This document shows positions 8,014-16,881 of a stretch of 46,914 nucleotides of DNA, in pieces. Source of the stretch: Henriciella sp. Its GTDB lineage: Bacteria; Pseudomonadota; Alphaproteobacteria; Caulobacterales; Hyphomonadaceae. Below the pieces are notes generated by a model. The model had not been told where the DNA came from. It saw only the letters and a list, made by a program, of their open reading frames with translations, and ran no database searches. Position 1 is the stretch's first letter; every line of letters starts with the position of its first letter. A program made the position numbers and the translations under genes. The DNA is taken from the NCBI GenBank assembly GCA_013214545.1, contig JABSQB010000022.1, positions 1 through 46,914 on the forward strand, read 5' to 3'.

Positions 8014-9051
8014 CTAGAAATCGAAATTGATCATTTTGCGCATCACCGTGATGCCAATCGCGTAAAGGCAGAAGCCAACGAACAGTACGGTGTGACCGCC
8101 CGAACTTGTAAACAGCTCCATGATGTAACTTGGCGTTGTCAGGTAGACCATGAAGCCCACCGCAAATGGCAGACAGCCAATGATACCCGCAGACGCCTTG
8201 GCTTCGGCTGAGAGCGCTTTGATCTTCTCACGCATCATCTTGCGCGACCGAATCACGCCGGACAAGTTGCCGAGTGCTTCCGACAAGTTACCACCTGCTT
8301 TGGCCTGAATAGACAGCACGATGACAAAGAAGTTCACTTCCGGCAGCGGCACCCGCTTATAGAATTGTTGAAGAGCGCGCTCCGTGGTCATGCCCATTTG
8401 CAGATTATCACACAGCAATTGGAATTCCGGACCAAGCGGCGCCGGGCTCTCACGCGCAATGATACGAAGACATTCATTGAGCGGCAGGCCGGATTTTACA
8501 CCGCGAACGATGATATCGATGCCGTCCGCGAACTGGTTCATCAGTTTCTTGTTGCGGCCCTTGGTCAGGAAACCGAGCACAAAGCGCGGCAAGCCAACAC
8601 CGCCGACAAAGCCAGCGGCCGCAATCGTCAACGGACGCGACTTGAATTCATAGCCAAGGATCATTGGTGGGCCATCGGCGCCTGAATACCAGGCCCCAAA
8701 GGCTGCAACGCCGCCCAAAATGATGGAAATGATCCAGAACATCTGCGCTGGCAATTCGAGGCCAGCTTGATCGATCTTTGACTGAATATCGTTCGCCATC
8801 AATGACTTGCGGCGTTTCTCATCTTGCTCGCGCAGCTTCTTGAGCATTTGCTGCGTTTGCTTCTTACGCGCCGCATTCGGGTCATTGCGATCGCGGCGCC
8901 CTGTCGTACTTTCGCCAGCAGCCAGCTGCCGCGCCCGCTTGGACGCTTTTTCGCTGTCTGGATTGCCGGTAAAGGCAATACCCAGCCCGGCGATACAAAA
9001 GAATGCCAGTCCGCCGATGGCGTAGATTAGGATGTCACCGCTGAGATCCAT
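8014..9051 (-). CDS. tadB: Tad pilus platform protein TadB
   Basis: A 345-residue inner-membrane protein with the F-type platform domain. An N-terminal anchor spans about residues 7–28, then comes a charged cytoplasmic stretch (about 30–85), two central membrane segments (about 105–160) and two C-terminal ones (about 285–335). The T2SSF core shows FADGIDIIVRGVKSGLPLNE and FFVIVLSIQAKAGGNLSEAL. It pairs with TadC. The gene begins 3 bp after the cpaF stop and is surely co-transcribed. Confidence 0.92.
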   Translation of the reverse strand: MDLSGDILIYAIGGLAFFCIAGLGIAFTGNPDSEKASKRARQLAAGESTTGRRDRNDPNAARKKQTQQMLKKLREQDEKRRKSLMANDIQSKIDQAGLELPAQMFWIISIILGGVAAFGAWYSGADGPPMILGYEFKSRPLTIAAAGFVGGVGLPRFVLGFLTKGRNKKLMNQFADGIDIIVRGVKSGLPLNECLRIIARESPAPLGPEFQLLCDNLQMGMTTERALQQFYKRVPLPEVNFFVIVLSIQAKAGGNLSEALGNLSGVIRSRKMMREKIKALSAEAKASAGIIGCLPFAVGFMVYLTTPSYIMELFTSSGGHTVLFVGFCLYAIGITVMRKMINFDF

Positions 9052-9054
9052 GCT

Positions 9055-10557
9055 CTACTCCAAATCGTCCAGAGCCGATGCGAGATCCCGCTCAAGGTTG
9101 TAGTATTGGGCGCGATCCCAGAATTTCGGACGACCAATTCCGGTGCCGCGGTGCCGACCAATAATCTTGCCGTCGCCGTCTTCACCTTCGATTTCATATT
9201 TGAGGATGTCCTGCAGGACGATCGTATCGCCTTCCAGACCCATGACTTCGGTCACGCACATGATCCGGCGTGAACCATCGCGCAAACGCGAAGCCTGAAC
9301 GACCACATCGACTGAGCCGACAATCATTTCACGGATGGTTTTTGCTGGCAGGCTGAAGCCACCCATAGTGATCATCGATTCCACACGCGAAAGAGCCTCA
9401 CGTGGGCTGTTAGCGTGCAGTGTGCCCATTGAGCCGTCGTGGCCGGTATTCATGGCCTGCAGCAAGTCAAACGCCTCTGGGCCACGAACCTCGCCCACGA
9501 TGATGCGTTCCGGACGCATCCGCAGACAGTTCTTGACCAGATCGCGCATCGTCACCGCGCCCGAACCTTCAATGTTTGGTGGACGCGTCTCCAGACGCAC
9601 CACATGCGGCTGCTGTAGCTGAAGTTCGGCTGAGTCTTCGCAGGTAATGACGCGCTCGCTCGGCTCGATGAAGCCGGTCAGACAGTTGAGAAGCGTCGTC
9701 TTACCAGAACCGGTACCGCCAGAGATCAGCACGTTGCAACGCGAATGACCGATGATACGGAGAATTTCTGCGCCCGCCTCAGAGATCGATTTGAAGTTGA
9801 CCAGGTCCTGAAGCTTCAGCTTGTCCTTTTTAAACTTACGAATTGTAAGCGCAGGGCCATCAATCGAGAGCGGCGGCGCGATCACGTTCACACGCGAGCC
9901 GTCCAACAAACGCGCGTCACAAATGGGGCTCGCATCATCCACACGCCGGCCGACCTGGCTTACAATGCGCTGACAGATGTTCATCAGCTGTGCATTGTCG
10001 CGGAAACGAATATTGGTGCGTTCGATTTTGCCGTCGACTTCAATGTAGCAAGTGTCAGCGCCGTTCACCATGATATCAGCGATGTCGTCGCGCGCGAGCA
10101 GAGGCTCCAGCGGGCCATAACCCAGCACGTCATTACAGATATCGTCGAGCAGATGTTCCTGCTCGGAAATCGACATCACGACGTTCTTGATCGCGATAAT
10201 TTCGACAACAATGTCGCGAATCTCTTCGCGGGCACTTTCCTGATCGAGCTGCGCCAGTTGACCAAGATCGATTGTGTCTATCAGCGCATTGAAGATCGTC
10301 GTCTTGGTGGCGTAATACTCTTCAGAACGATCATTGACCTTGGTAATGGTCTCCTGATGCTCTGCAGCGGCTGGCGGTTTGAGCGCGGCTGGCTTCGGCT
10401 TTTCCTTCGGCTCAGCCGGCATAGGCGGCGGGGGCGCAGCCTTCTTTTCAGGGGCCGGGGCTGGCTCTGGCGCCTTGGCTTTCGGCGCAGCAGGCATAGT
10501 TGGGCGCGCGGCAGGACCTGCCGGCTTCGCTGCGCCTGTACGTTTGCCAAATGCCAT
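9055..10557 (-). CDS. cpaF: Tad pilus motor ATPase CpaF/TadA
   Basis: A 500-residue secretion ATPase that powers Flp pilus extrusion at the inner membrane. Residues 1–65 are a Pro/Ala/Lys-rich low-complexity arm not needed for the fold. The catalytic core carries Walker [10 protein letters not shown] (280–288), the Walker B-like RIIVGEVRG (351–359) and the His box [13 protein letters not shown] (371–383). It lies between cpaE and tadB with short gaps on both sides. Confidence 0.95.
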   Translation of the reverse strand: MAFGKRTGAAKPAGPAARPTMPAAPKAKAPEPAPAPEKKAAPPPPMPAEPKEKPKPAALKPPAAAEHQETITKVNDRSEEYYATKTTIFNALIDTIDLGQLAQLDQESAREEIRDIVVEIIAIKNVVMSISEQEHLLDDICNDVLGYGPLEPLLARDDIADIMVNGADTCYIEVDGKIERTNIRFRDNAQLMNICQRIVSQVGRRVDDASPICDARLLDGSRVNVIAPPLSIDGPALTIRKFKKDKLKLQDLVNFKSISEAGAEILRIIGHSRCNVLISGGTGSGKTTLLNCLTGFIEPSERVITCEDSAELQLQQPHVVRLETRPPNIEGSGAVTMRDLVKNCLRMRPERIIVGEVRGPEAFDLLQAMNTGHDGSMGTLHANSPREALSRVESMITMGGFSLPAKTIREMIVGSVDVVVQASRLRDGSRRIMCVTEVMGLEGDTIVLQDILKYEIEGEDGDGKIIGRHRGTGIGRPKFWDRAQYYNLERDLASALDDLE

Positions 10558-10579
10558 GGGTAAAGCCCTCTTCTAGTTC

Positions 10580-11983
10580 TTATTTCCCGAGCAGTTTGCT
10601 CAGGAGCGATTTCTGCTGAGCCATAACTTCGCGGCCGGTCAGCTCGCTGGCCAACTGGTCGATCGCGACCGAGGCGTCGGCCTGGGCATTGGTTTCAGAA
10701 ATCATCTGCCCATTGTTAGACGCCGTGCCGAAAAGCTGCGGGTCGAATGGCAGCACGATGGATGGCTCTACGTCGATTGCGGCAGCAAAGTCCTTCGTCG
10801 GAATTTCTGGACGCTTCGGCACGCCCATCATGTTCAGAACCAGCTTAGGCGGCGCATCATTCGGGCGCTGCGCCTTAAGCTCATCGATCATGTTCTTGCC
10901 GTTACGCAGCGAGGCGAGATCCGGCTGACAGATCAAAATAACTTCGTCTGATCCCAGCAGCGTTTGATACGTCCATTCGTTCCACGCATGCGGCAGATCA
11001 AGCACCACATAAGGCATCACTCGGCGCACCGTATCAACGATGGTCGAGTAGGAATGAGCCGGGATGTCCATGATTTGCGACACGGTTGCCGGCGCTGTGA
11101 ATAGCGACAGCCGGTCTGTAACTTTCGATAGCAACTTGGACACAACGGCGTCATCCACCCGCTCAGGAGCGAGCAGGGCGTCAGCAACGGTTTGCTGGTT
11201 CTCATGGTTGAAATCGAGCGCAGTTGTCCCGAACGACAGGTCAAGGTCGATCAGTGCGGTGTTCACGTGCGTGCTTTCAGACAGCGCCCAGGCGAGATTG
11301 TGCGAAATTGTCGACGCGCCGACACCGCCTTTGGCGCCAATCACGGAGATTGACTTGCCGACAAACGGCGCGTCCGGATCAGCAAACAGCTGGCTGATGG
11401 ATCGAACGATCTGAACGGGTGCGACAGGTGGCACCAGATACTCACTAACGCCTCGCGCCATCAATTGGCGGTACAGACCAATATCATTGGTGCTGCCAAT
11501 CACCATGACCTGCACGCCTTCATCACAGTGTGACGCAAGCTCGTCAATTTGTGCAATCATGGTGGAGTTTGGCGCTGAAGATTCGAGTACTAGAAGGTTT
11601 GGCGTGGTGTTTTCAGCCAGGTACGCAATCGCCGCCTCCAGGCCACCTTCCATGGTTGAAACATTGGCTTGTGTCATGCGCCGGTCATTGGCGACAGCTT
11701 CCATCAATTGTGTCGTCCGGCTGGTCTCGCAAAAGGCAATTGCTGAGATGGCTGGGATTGCGCGATACCCGCCCTCTTCATGATCAGAGTAGACGATCGG
11801 AGCGGATTCCTGCGGGAATTCTTCGGATTCAGTTTCGAACTCTTCCAGCTCTTTCATCGGCGCATCGAGGTCGACTTCCTCAACTTCAGTGCTTTCATCG
11901 AGCACCGTCGCCAGAGCGGAGTCGAAATCATCTTCGAATTCCATCTCGAAATCATCTTCGAAAAGCGCGTTATCGTTCGACAT
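10580..11983 (-). CDS. cpaE: Pilus localization ATPase CpaE/TadZ
   Basis: A 467-residue MinD/ParA-like ATPase that positions the Tad machine in the cell. Residues 1–70 are strikingly acidic. Residues about 75–200 form a receiver-like domain without an obvious phosphoacceptor context. The C-terminal domain has the deviant Walker A KGGVGAST at 218–225 (signature Lys first) and ALIDLDLSFG (Walker A' region). In Caulobacter, CpaE brings pilus components to the pole. The gene lies 22 bp upstream of cpaF and 30 bp downstream of cpaD. Confidence 0.93.
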   Translation of the reverse strand: MSNDNALFEDDFEMEFEDDFDSALATVLDESTEVEEVDLDAPMKELEEFETESEEFPQESAPIVYSDHEEGGYRAIPAISAIAFCETSRTTQLMEAVANDRRMTQANVSTMEGGLEAAIAYLAENTTPNLLVLESSAPNSTMIAQIDELASHCDEGVQVMVIGSTNDIGLYRQLMARGVSEYLVPPVAPVQIVRSISQLFADPDAPFVGKSISVIGAKGGVGASTISHNLAWALSESTHVNTALIDLDLSFGTTALDFNHENQQTVADALLAPERVDDAVVSKLLSKVTDRLSLFTAPATVSQIMDIPAHSYSTIVDTVRRVMPYVVLDLPHAWNEWTYQTLLGSDEVILICQPDLASLRNGKNMIDELKAQRPNDAPPKLVLNMMGVPKRPEIPTKDFAAAIDVEPSIVLPFDPQLFGTASNNGQMISETNAQADASVAIDQLASELTGREVMAQQKSLLSKLLGK

Positions 11984-12013
11984 CTACTTCACTCCCCGTG
12001 CGTACTCTCAGGT

Positions 12014-12721
12014 CTAGTTCACAGCATTCGATACGACGGCTGATTCAGCCTCAGTGCGTACCGCTGCGGTTGTTTCACCGTTGCGCCAAAGCTCAAGTTG
12101 GGCGCTGCGGCGATTAAGGTCGATTTCATCAAGATCGCGATTTCCGAGCAGGTCGGATGGCTCAGCGATCATAGCCGCCATATTCGTCCGAATGGCGCAT
12201 CCGAGAGATGGCAGATCGCTGTTAGATACAGCGTTGGTGACGTCGAGCTGGGCCAAGGACGGGCATTTCGGCGCGACGGCCTTGTAGGTCTTGAATGCCA
12301 TGATGATTGGTGTGGTTGAGCGACCGTTAACATCGTAAGAGGCGCCCAGCAGGCTTTCATATCCAACACCGGCTTCCCAGGCGAGTTGGCGAAGCTCCGC
12401 GACTGCACCGACCGCAAGCTGCGGATTATCGGCCTCATGTGGCATTGAAATCACCAGCGGCCCATGCCCAACGTCGGTGTAAGAATCGAGGAATTGGCGA
12501 ACCTTCATAATTTCAGGAACGCGCAGCTGTGTATCGCGGACGTCCATTTGAACTTCGAGGTACTCAGTATGCTGAGTAACGCCAATTGGATTGCGATCGA
12601 GCGTCGTTCCCTGGAAGTACTCTGCCGGCACATGTCCGGCCGAGCCGTTAGACTGACAGCCAGAAATGATCAAAGCTCCAGTAAGTGCGGCGCCGATCAG
12701 AAGATGTTTCTTTTTCATCAT
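12014..12721 (-). CDS. cpaD: Pilus assembly lipoprotein CpaD
   Basis: A 235-residue lipoprotein with signal MKKKHLLIGAALTGALIISG and the lipobox cysteine just after it. The central VRQFLDSYTDVGHGPLVISM and late LGCAIRTNMAAMIAEPSDLL (a CpaD hallmark around the GC and NLA/NMAAM region) support the family. It is thought to act with the outer-membrane secretin, possibly as a pilotin. Two adjacent ATG codons are possible starts (12721 and 12718); GAGG sits slightly better for the second. It lies 8 bp after cpaC in the operon. Confidence 0.9.
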   Translation of the reverse strand: MMKKKHLLIGAALTGALIISGCQSNGSAGHVPAEYFQGTTLDRNPIGVTQHTEYLEVQMDVRDTQLRVPEIMKVRQFLDSYTDVGHGPLVISMPHEADNPQLAVGAVAELRQLAWEAGVGYESLLGASYDVNGRSTTPIIMAFKTYKAVAPKCPSLAQLDVTNAVSNSDLPSLGCAIRTNMAAMIAEPSDLLGNRDLDEIDLNRRSAQLELWRNGETTAAVRTEAESAVVSNAVN

Positions 12722-12729
12722 AACCTCAC

Positions 12730-14343
12730 TTATTCTTCAATGAATCCTACGGGCGCGGAGTAGTTATCCTTGGAGAGTCCCTCTCCAGCTTCCGCATACT
12801 GAGCATTCAGCTTCCCAAAGAAGATTGTTTGTGGATCCGATGCATTAACGTATCCGTCGGCGGGCGTTTTCAGCTCGTCCTTCTTGGCAGGATCGACCAG
12901 ATAAGGTGTGATGATCACAACCATTTCGGTCTCTTCATTGATGAAGTCGCGCGACTGGAAAAGCGATCCGATCACTGGCAGTTTCTTGATGCCCGGCAAC
13001 TGGTCGATGGTCTGACGCGAACGCGACTGGATCAAGCCCGCCAGCATGGTTGAGCCACCAGATGGCAATTCAACGACACTTTCCGCGCGGCGCACGGTCA
13101 ACGATGGAATGGTCAGCGTTTGCGCGGTCACAACCTGTCCGTCGGCTGTCACACCCGCAACTGATTGTCCCTGGAAAGCCCCCTGGTTGGAGAGCTCAGA
13201 GATCTCGGTCGAGACCTTCAGCGAAATCCGGCCTTCTGACAGGACAACGGGCGTAAAGGCGAGACCCACACCGAACGGCTTGAACTCAATCCCGATCCGG
13301 CCCTCTTCGTCCTGAGAAACAGGCACGGGGAATTCACCACCGGCGAGGAACTTCGCGCTCTCGCCCGAGACCGCCATGATGTTTGGCTCTGCCAGCGTGC
13401 GGACGATACCGACCCGTTCCAGCGCATCAAACTTGGCGCCCAGAGAGGACTGCGCCGTACCGCCGACAAAGTTGGTATAGCCAAGCTCGGTCGACAATCC
13501 GCCAAGCGAGCCACCGGCAATGTTGAATGTATTCGAGCTGGAAATCTCAAACCGGTTGGAGAATGGCGTGCTCGGCTGCAAGGCCTGCAGCGCTTCACCC
13601 TGGCCGTTATTGTTCAATCCAAGCAGCGGATCAAAGAAGAGCGGACGACCAGTTCCATCGAACAATTGCCCCAGCGTCTGACTGGCCAGGTCGCCGAACG
13701 TGGTCATACCGGTCAGATTGATGCCCAACTGCTTCACGACCGTGCGCTGCATCTCAACGATGCGCACTTCCAGCATGACCTGATCCTTGGCGCGCACGGA
13801 CATCATGTTGACGACACCGTTCGCATCGCCCGTTGGCGAGTAAGTCGCAACCAGCCGCATCACCTGATCCGACTGCACCAGGCTGTCGACTGTGCCCGAA
13901 ACGACGAGGTTGCCATTTGCGCTCTCTACGCCAACCCTGGCATCCGGCACGTAGCGTTCAATCATCTGCTCGATGATGGCCGTGTCCTGGTCGACCGTGA
14001 TTTCGAGGTTGATCAGCGGGCGACCATCAGGACCGAAGACAAAGGCATTGGTTTGACCAACCTGAACGCCGCGGAAAATGATACGGCGGGCCGTCTGAAC
14101 CGTCGCATCCGCAATCAGTGGGTTGGTGATGATGACATCTGATGCTGGCCGATCCAGATCAATGACGATCGACTTGTTGGTCCCCAGCTTTACAACGCGC
14201 GTGACCCCGGTTTCACCAGGGTCGAGCGAACTGACGCCCATCGGATTTTCTGAAATCTGAACCTGTGCCAGCGCGCCCATGGGTGCCAGGCCTAGGGCCA
14301 GGGTCAGGGTCGCGCCTTTTACGATTGGCGATATTCGTTTCAT
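12730..14343 (-). CDS. cpaC: Tad pilus secretin CpaC/RcpA
   Basis: A 537-residue outer-membrane secretin. A Sec signal peptide ends at about residue 26 (GALA). The pilus N-domain spans about 40–115 (SIVIDLDRPASDVIITNPLI), a BON-like domain follows (about 120–185), and the secretin core (about 240–500) contains RTLAEPNIMAVSGESAKFLA, PSLTVRRAESVVELPSGGS and the closing MVVIITPYLVDP. It forms the channel for the Flp pilus. Its ATG overlaps the cpaB stop by one base (TGATG), which indicates translational coupling. Confidence 0.95.
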   Translation of the reverse strand: MKRISPIVKGATLTLALGLAPMGALAQVQISENPMGVSSLDPGETGVTRVVKLGTNKSIVIDLDRPASDVIITNPLIADATVQTARRIIFRGVQVGQTNAFVFGPDGRPLINLEITVDQDTAIIEQMIERYVPDARVGVESANGNLVVSGTVDSLVQSDQVMRLVATYSPTGDANGVVNMMSVRAKDQVMLEVRIVEMQRTVVKQLGINLTGMTTFGDLASQTLGQLFDGTGRPLFFDPLLGLNNNGQGEALQALQPSTPFSNRFEISSSNTFNIAGGSLGGLSTELGYTNFVGGTAQSSLGAKFDALERVGIVRTLAEPNIMAVSGESAKFLAGGEFPVPVSQDEEGRIGIEFKPFGVGLAFTPVVLSEGRISLKVSTEISELSNQGAFQGQSVAGVTADGQVVTAQTLTIPSLTVRRAESVVELPSGGSTMLAGLIQSRSRQTIDQLPGIKKLPVIGSLFQSRDFINEETEMVVIITPYLVDPAKKDELKTPADGYVNASDPQTIFFGKLNAQYAEAGEGLSKDNYSAPVGFIEE

Positions 14344-15185
14344 CAGCTGCCCCCCGCCTCAACTTTATTGCTGCGATAAATCATGACTTTGCTCGAGCCG
14401 GTACGCACACGATCCAGAGAATCGATATCGGCCAAAGCCTCTCCTTCATTGAAACCTGCATCCGCGACACTGCGCAGAGTCAGAGATAGCGACCCGACAC
14501 GGGCTGCGCGCGCCAGAAGCTCGGCTTGTGCTTGGGTCAGCTCCATGGTCGCCGTCGAACCGGTCAGAGTCGGAATGCCGTCCACATCTCCAAAGGTCTG
14601 ATCGATCGCCAGGACACGGCCATTTTCAAGGATGGTCGTGGTGACCATGATTGGCGGCGCATCTTGATCGGCGCCGACCTGTTCGACCTGCTCAGTCAAA
14701 ATGATGTCAACGCGATCGTCAGGTAGAATGAAGCCGGCTGAAGCAGATTCCGGAGAGATCTCGACCGTCACTGCGCGCTTTCCAGGGGCCAGCAATGCGG
14801 CCATGAACCCTGTCTCACCCTTCTGTACGATCTTCTGCGGCATGATCGGTTCGTCGATATACATCGCCGTGCGGACCACGCTGCCGGTGAGCTGCTCCAT
14901 GGCATCAGGCGCAAAGTCCTGCGTGAAGTAAGCAGGGTTCAGGGTTTCTTCTGGCCAGTTCGCCCAGCGAAAATCATCCGGCGTCAGCAAGGTACCGACG
15001 CGAAGGTCACCATTGGCAACCAGGACCTTTTGCTGAGAAACCTCAACCTCGACAATTCTCTCTACCGTCTCGGTCGGACCGGCGACAACTGTGGGTTGTT
15101 GGCTTGCAATATTGCGAACCAGGAACGCAGCGAGGCCAGCGGCAACGAGCGCAACTGCAAGAATAATGAGTCGCATCGGAGACAT
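14343..15185 (-). CDS. cpaB: Flp pilus assembly protein CpaB/RcpC
   Basis: A 280-residue periplasmic protein with an N-terminal membrane anchor or uncleaved signal (about residues 5–25). A SAF domain at about 50–115 contains VGTLLTPDDFRWANWPEE, and the RcpC/CpaB domain follows with GKRAVTVEISPESASAGFIL and DDRVDIILTEQVEQ. The C-terminal tail carries VGSLSLTLRS. CpaB supports the secretin and may contact peptidoglycan through SAF. The gene is preceded by an 84-bp gap after cpaA. Confidence 0.92.
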   Translation of the reverse strand: MSPMRLIILAVALVAAGLAAFLVRNIASQQPTVVAGPTETVERIVEVEVSQQKVLVANGDLRVGTLLTPDDFRWANWPEETLNPAYFTQDFAPDAMEQLTGSVVRTAMYIDEPIMPQKIVQKGETGFMAALLAPGKRAVTVEISPESASAGFILPDDRVDIILTEQVEQVGADQDAPPIMVTTTILENGRVLAIDQTFGDVDGIPTLTGSTATMELTQAQAELLARAARVGSLSLTLRSVADAGFNEGEALADIDSLDRVRTGSSKVMIYRSNKVEAGGS

Positions 15186-15269
15186 GAAAGAGCCCTTTTT
15201 TCCCTACAAGGCCCCTCAGTTCGCGGAGGCCATTCCTCCGAAATATTTCACGCCGAAGCTAAAGCATGG

Positions 15270-15785
15270 TTAACTGAATCGGGCGATTTGGCTTAAGAAA
15301 TCAGTAAGAAGTGGAGAGGCTGGAGCGGCGTAAAATGCGCCTGCAGCGATCGCAACTCCATACGGAATTCCCTTTCGGTCTTCGAAGGTCGCAACCCCAA
15401 ATCCAGGGGTCACACCGCGCGGTACGAGAGCGCGCATAATCACAATCAGGATGGTCAGAATGCCACCCGCCATCGCAGTTGCAACTAGAAATGGAGCGGC
15501 GCCGGCGGGTCCAACCCAAAGCATAACCGCCGGAATGAACTTCGCATCGCCGCCGCCATAGAAGCCAGCAAAGAACAATCCGACTGAAACGACGAACGCG
15601 ATGGCCCCGACCAAAAGATGCCAGCCAGCGACGTCCCAACCTGGGGCCGCGATGATCGCTGTCGGCACAAACAGAAAAGCCAGCCAGCCATTCAACCAGT
15701 TCGGAATGGTCAGGGTTTCAATATCAATCAGAGCAGCGAACAGGCACAGCGCAAAAAAGCTGGCGGCGAACAGGGCGAGGATCAT
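15270..15785 (-). CDS. cpaA: Prepilin peptidase CpaA/TadV (A24 family)
   Basis: A polytopic inner-membrane aspartic peptidase that cleaves the leader of Flp pilins. The ATG at 15785 is preferred (AAGGA about 8 nt upstream, and the protein begins in the first membrane helix), giving 171 residues; a start at 15824 adds 13 polar residues and has no clear ribosome site. The catalytic aspartates are D21 in ALIDIETLTIPNW and D80 in GGGDAKF. Short length without a methylase domain is normal for TadV-type enzymes. It follows flp by about 140 bp, across a hairpin. Confidence 0.92.
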   Translation of the reverse strand: MILALFAASFFALCLFAALIDIETLTIPNWLNGWLAFLFVPTAIIAAPGWDVAGWHLLVGAIAFVVSVGLFFAGFYGGGDAKFIPAVMLWVGPAGAAPFLVATAMAGGILTILIVIMRALVPRGVTPGFGVATFEDRKGIPYGVAIAAGAFYAAPASPLLTDFLSQIARFS

Positions 15786-15859
15786 GCCAACGGTCCTTGT
15801 ATAAGTATCTTTACAGGCGGTCATACAGCAAAGGATTTAAGGATCACTTGACGCGCCCA

Positions 15860-15894
15860 AATGAAAGAAGCCGCTGGGCGAACCCAGCGGCTTC
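15860..15894 (-). terminator. Hairpin terminator/attenuator between flp and cpaA
   Basis: A perfect 12-bp stem (15867–15878 with 15883–15894) closes on the tetraloop CGAA, read as UUCG in the minus-strand RNA, and is followed on that strand by the T-rich TTTCATTTG. It lies 35 bp after the flp stop. It could end most transcripts after the pilin while letting some reach cpaA and the assembly genes, giving excess pilin. Confidence 0.75.
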
Positions 15895-15928
15895 CTGCCA
15901 AAAACTTGGCCTACCTTTCGGTACCGAG

Positions 15929-16081
15929 TTACGCCATTTGCTGGGCGACGCGGTCGAATGTAGAAGAGGTGTTCTCACCAAGAGCAGTAACAGCACCGAT
16001 GATCGCAACAGCGATCAGAGCAGCAATGAGACCATACTCGATGGCGGTTGCACCAGATTCATTCTTAAAAAACGTACGCAT
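15929..16081 (-). CDS. flp: Flp-type pilin (copy nearer cpaA)
   Basis: A 50-residue prepilin. The short basic leader MRTFFKNESG ends in Gly, and mature protein would begin ATAIEYGLIAALIAVAIIG, with the E-Y pair at +5/+6 and the hydrophobic helix that defines Flp pilins. Cleavage after G10 by CpaA is expected. GGGAG lies about 6 nt before the ATG. It is nearly identical to the second copy at 16474–16626: both end FDRVAQQMA. Confidence 0.95.
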   Translation of the reverse strand: MRTFFKNESGATAIEYGLIAALIAVAIIGAVTALGENTSSTFDRVAQQMA

Positions 16082-16387
16082 TGGAAACTCCCACTATGCA
16101 GGTTATATAAGTCCCGGTTTTTCTTGGGTTTGTCCCCGGAACGAATGTGGTTGTACGCCAACACGCTGAAAATCCAGTGAATCAAAACAGAAAGTTTCTG
16201 AACATTCAGCAAGCGTCTGTTAACCCGCAAAGCAGGATCTGACGGAGATGTTCAGAGGCTGGCTGAACCAGTCGAGGCGCGGGCTTCGCGCCTTTTAAAT
16301 TGAGTAGCGACCATCGTCCGCCGTCGGTCGCTTGAGACACAGATTTAATAACACATTCAGCAACCAAGGCTGGCAGGACATGTTGTG
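16082..16387. other. Inter-pilin region: promoter for the downstream flp copy and small hairpins
   Basis: There is no gene here. Next to the flp start lies a leader shared with the other copy (GGGACTTATA... then GTGGGAG). Farther away are a hairpin GGCGCG/CGCGCC at 16276–16292 followed by TTTT on the plus strand, and AGCGACC/GGTCGCT at 16306–16332. ACATTCAGCA-like words occur at 16202–16211 and 16353–16362. A GAATC (CcrM-type GANTC) lies at about 16179. A promoter for the 16081 pilin should be here, but no clear -35/-10 or sigma-54 pair could be fixed. Confidence 0.4.
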
Positions 16388-16415
16388 AGAACCGCCAGGC
16401 GAACCTGGCGGTTCT
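16388..16415 (-). terminator. Hairpin after the second flp copy
   Basis: A perfect 12-bp stem (16388–16399 with 16404–16415) around the tetraloop CGAA (UUCG in minus-strand RNA), 58 bp beyond the flp stop at 16474. The architecture matches the hairpin behind the other pilin. The minus-strand 3' flank is not T-rich (the plus-strand flank is TTCTTT), so it may protect the 3' end of pilin mRNA rather than terminate efficiently. Confidence 0.6.
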
Positions 16416-16473
16416 TTGAGGTCTGGTCCGTCGTTCAGACTGACCAAAAGCAGAAATGCTCAACCGCTATGGC

Positions 16474-16626
16474 TTAGGCCATTTGTTGAGCAACGCGGTC
16501 GAACGTCGTCGATGTATTGTCACCGAGTGCGGTAACAGCACCGATAACTGCGACGGCGATCAATGCCGCGATCAGACCATACTCGATAGCCGTAGCGCCA
16601 GATTCATTTGAAAAGAAGTTTTGCAT
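16474..16626 (-). CDS. flp: Flp-type pilin (upstream copy)
   Basis: A 50-residue prepilin that heads the tad operon. The leader is MQNFFSNESG, followed by ATAIEYGLIAALIAVAVIGA with the Flp E-Y pair after the cleavage glycine. It differs from the neighbouring copy mostly in the leader, V/I at one helix position and ENTSS/DNTST near the C-terminus. GGGAG lies about 7 nt before the ATG. The duplication includes the leader and the hairpin behind the gene, so it is a recent tandem duplication or one kept alike by conversion. Confidence 0.95.
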   Translation of the reverse strand: MQNFFSNESGATAIEYGLIAALIAVAVIGAVTALGDNTSTTFDRVAQQMA

Positions 16627-16881
16627 TTGGAGACTCCCACCATGCGTTTGGTTATAGTCCCCAAGTACCGCTCAAGTGCCCTCGAACACGGACACTCCTA
16701 CGGGCTTCGTCTAAAGAACTCATGAATCAAAAATACAATATTTGTGGCGACTGCGTTTTTCCTGCCGACCTACTCTTGGCGTGTCTAATACAGCTAGTTG
16801 TCGCGCACATTCAGCAGAGGCGTCTTAGGATTCAAATAACCTTCTTAAGGCAAAGATAACGGCAACTGCTGGAGAATTCCT
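16627..16881. promoter_or_regulatory. Divergent regulatory region between flp and the secretin-N-domain gene
   Basis: A 255-bp region from which the pilin operon (minus) and the small exported protein (plus) both start. It carries an ACATTCAGCA word at 16807–16816 followed by GGCGTCTTA, like the block ahead of the other pilin, GAATC/GATTC (GANTC) sites at about 16723 and 16829, and the palindromic CTTAAG at about 16844. AT-rich stretches at 16731–16744 fit a promoter, but no single -35/-10 assignment is firm. Confidence 0.45.

Noticed and set aside
16627-16881. Sigma-54 or full CtrA promoter ahead of the pilin operon
   Set aside because: TTAA words and GC-rich boxes occur, but none has the required spacing (GG-N10-GC or TTAA-N7-TTAA).
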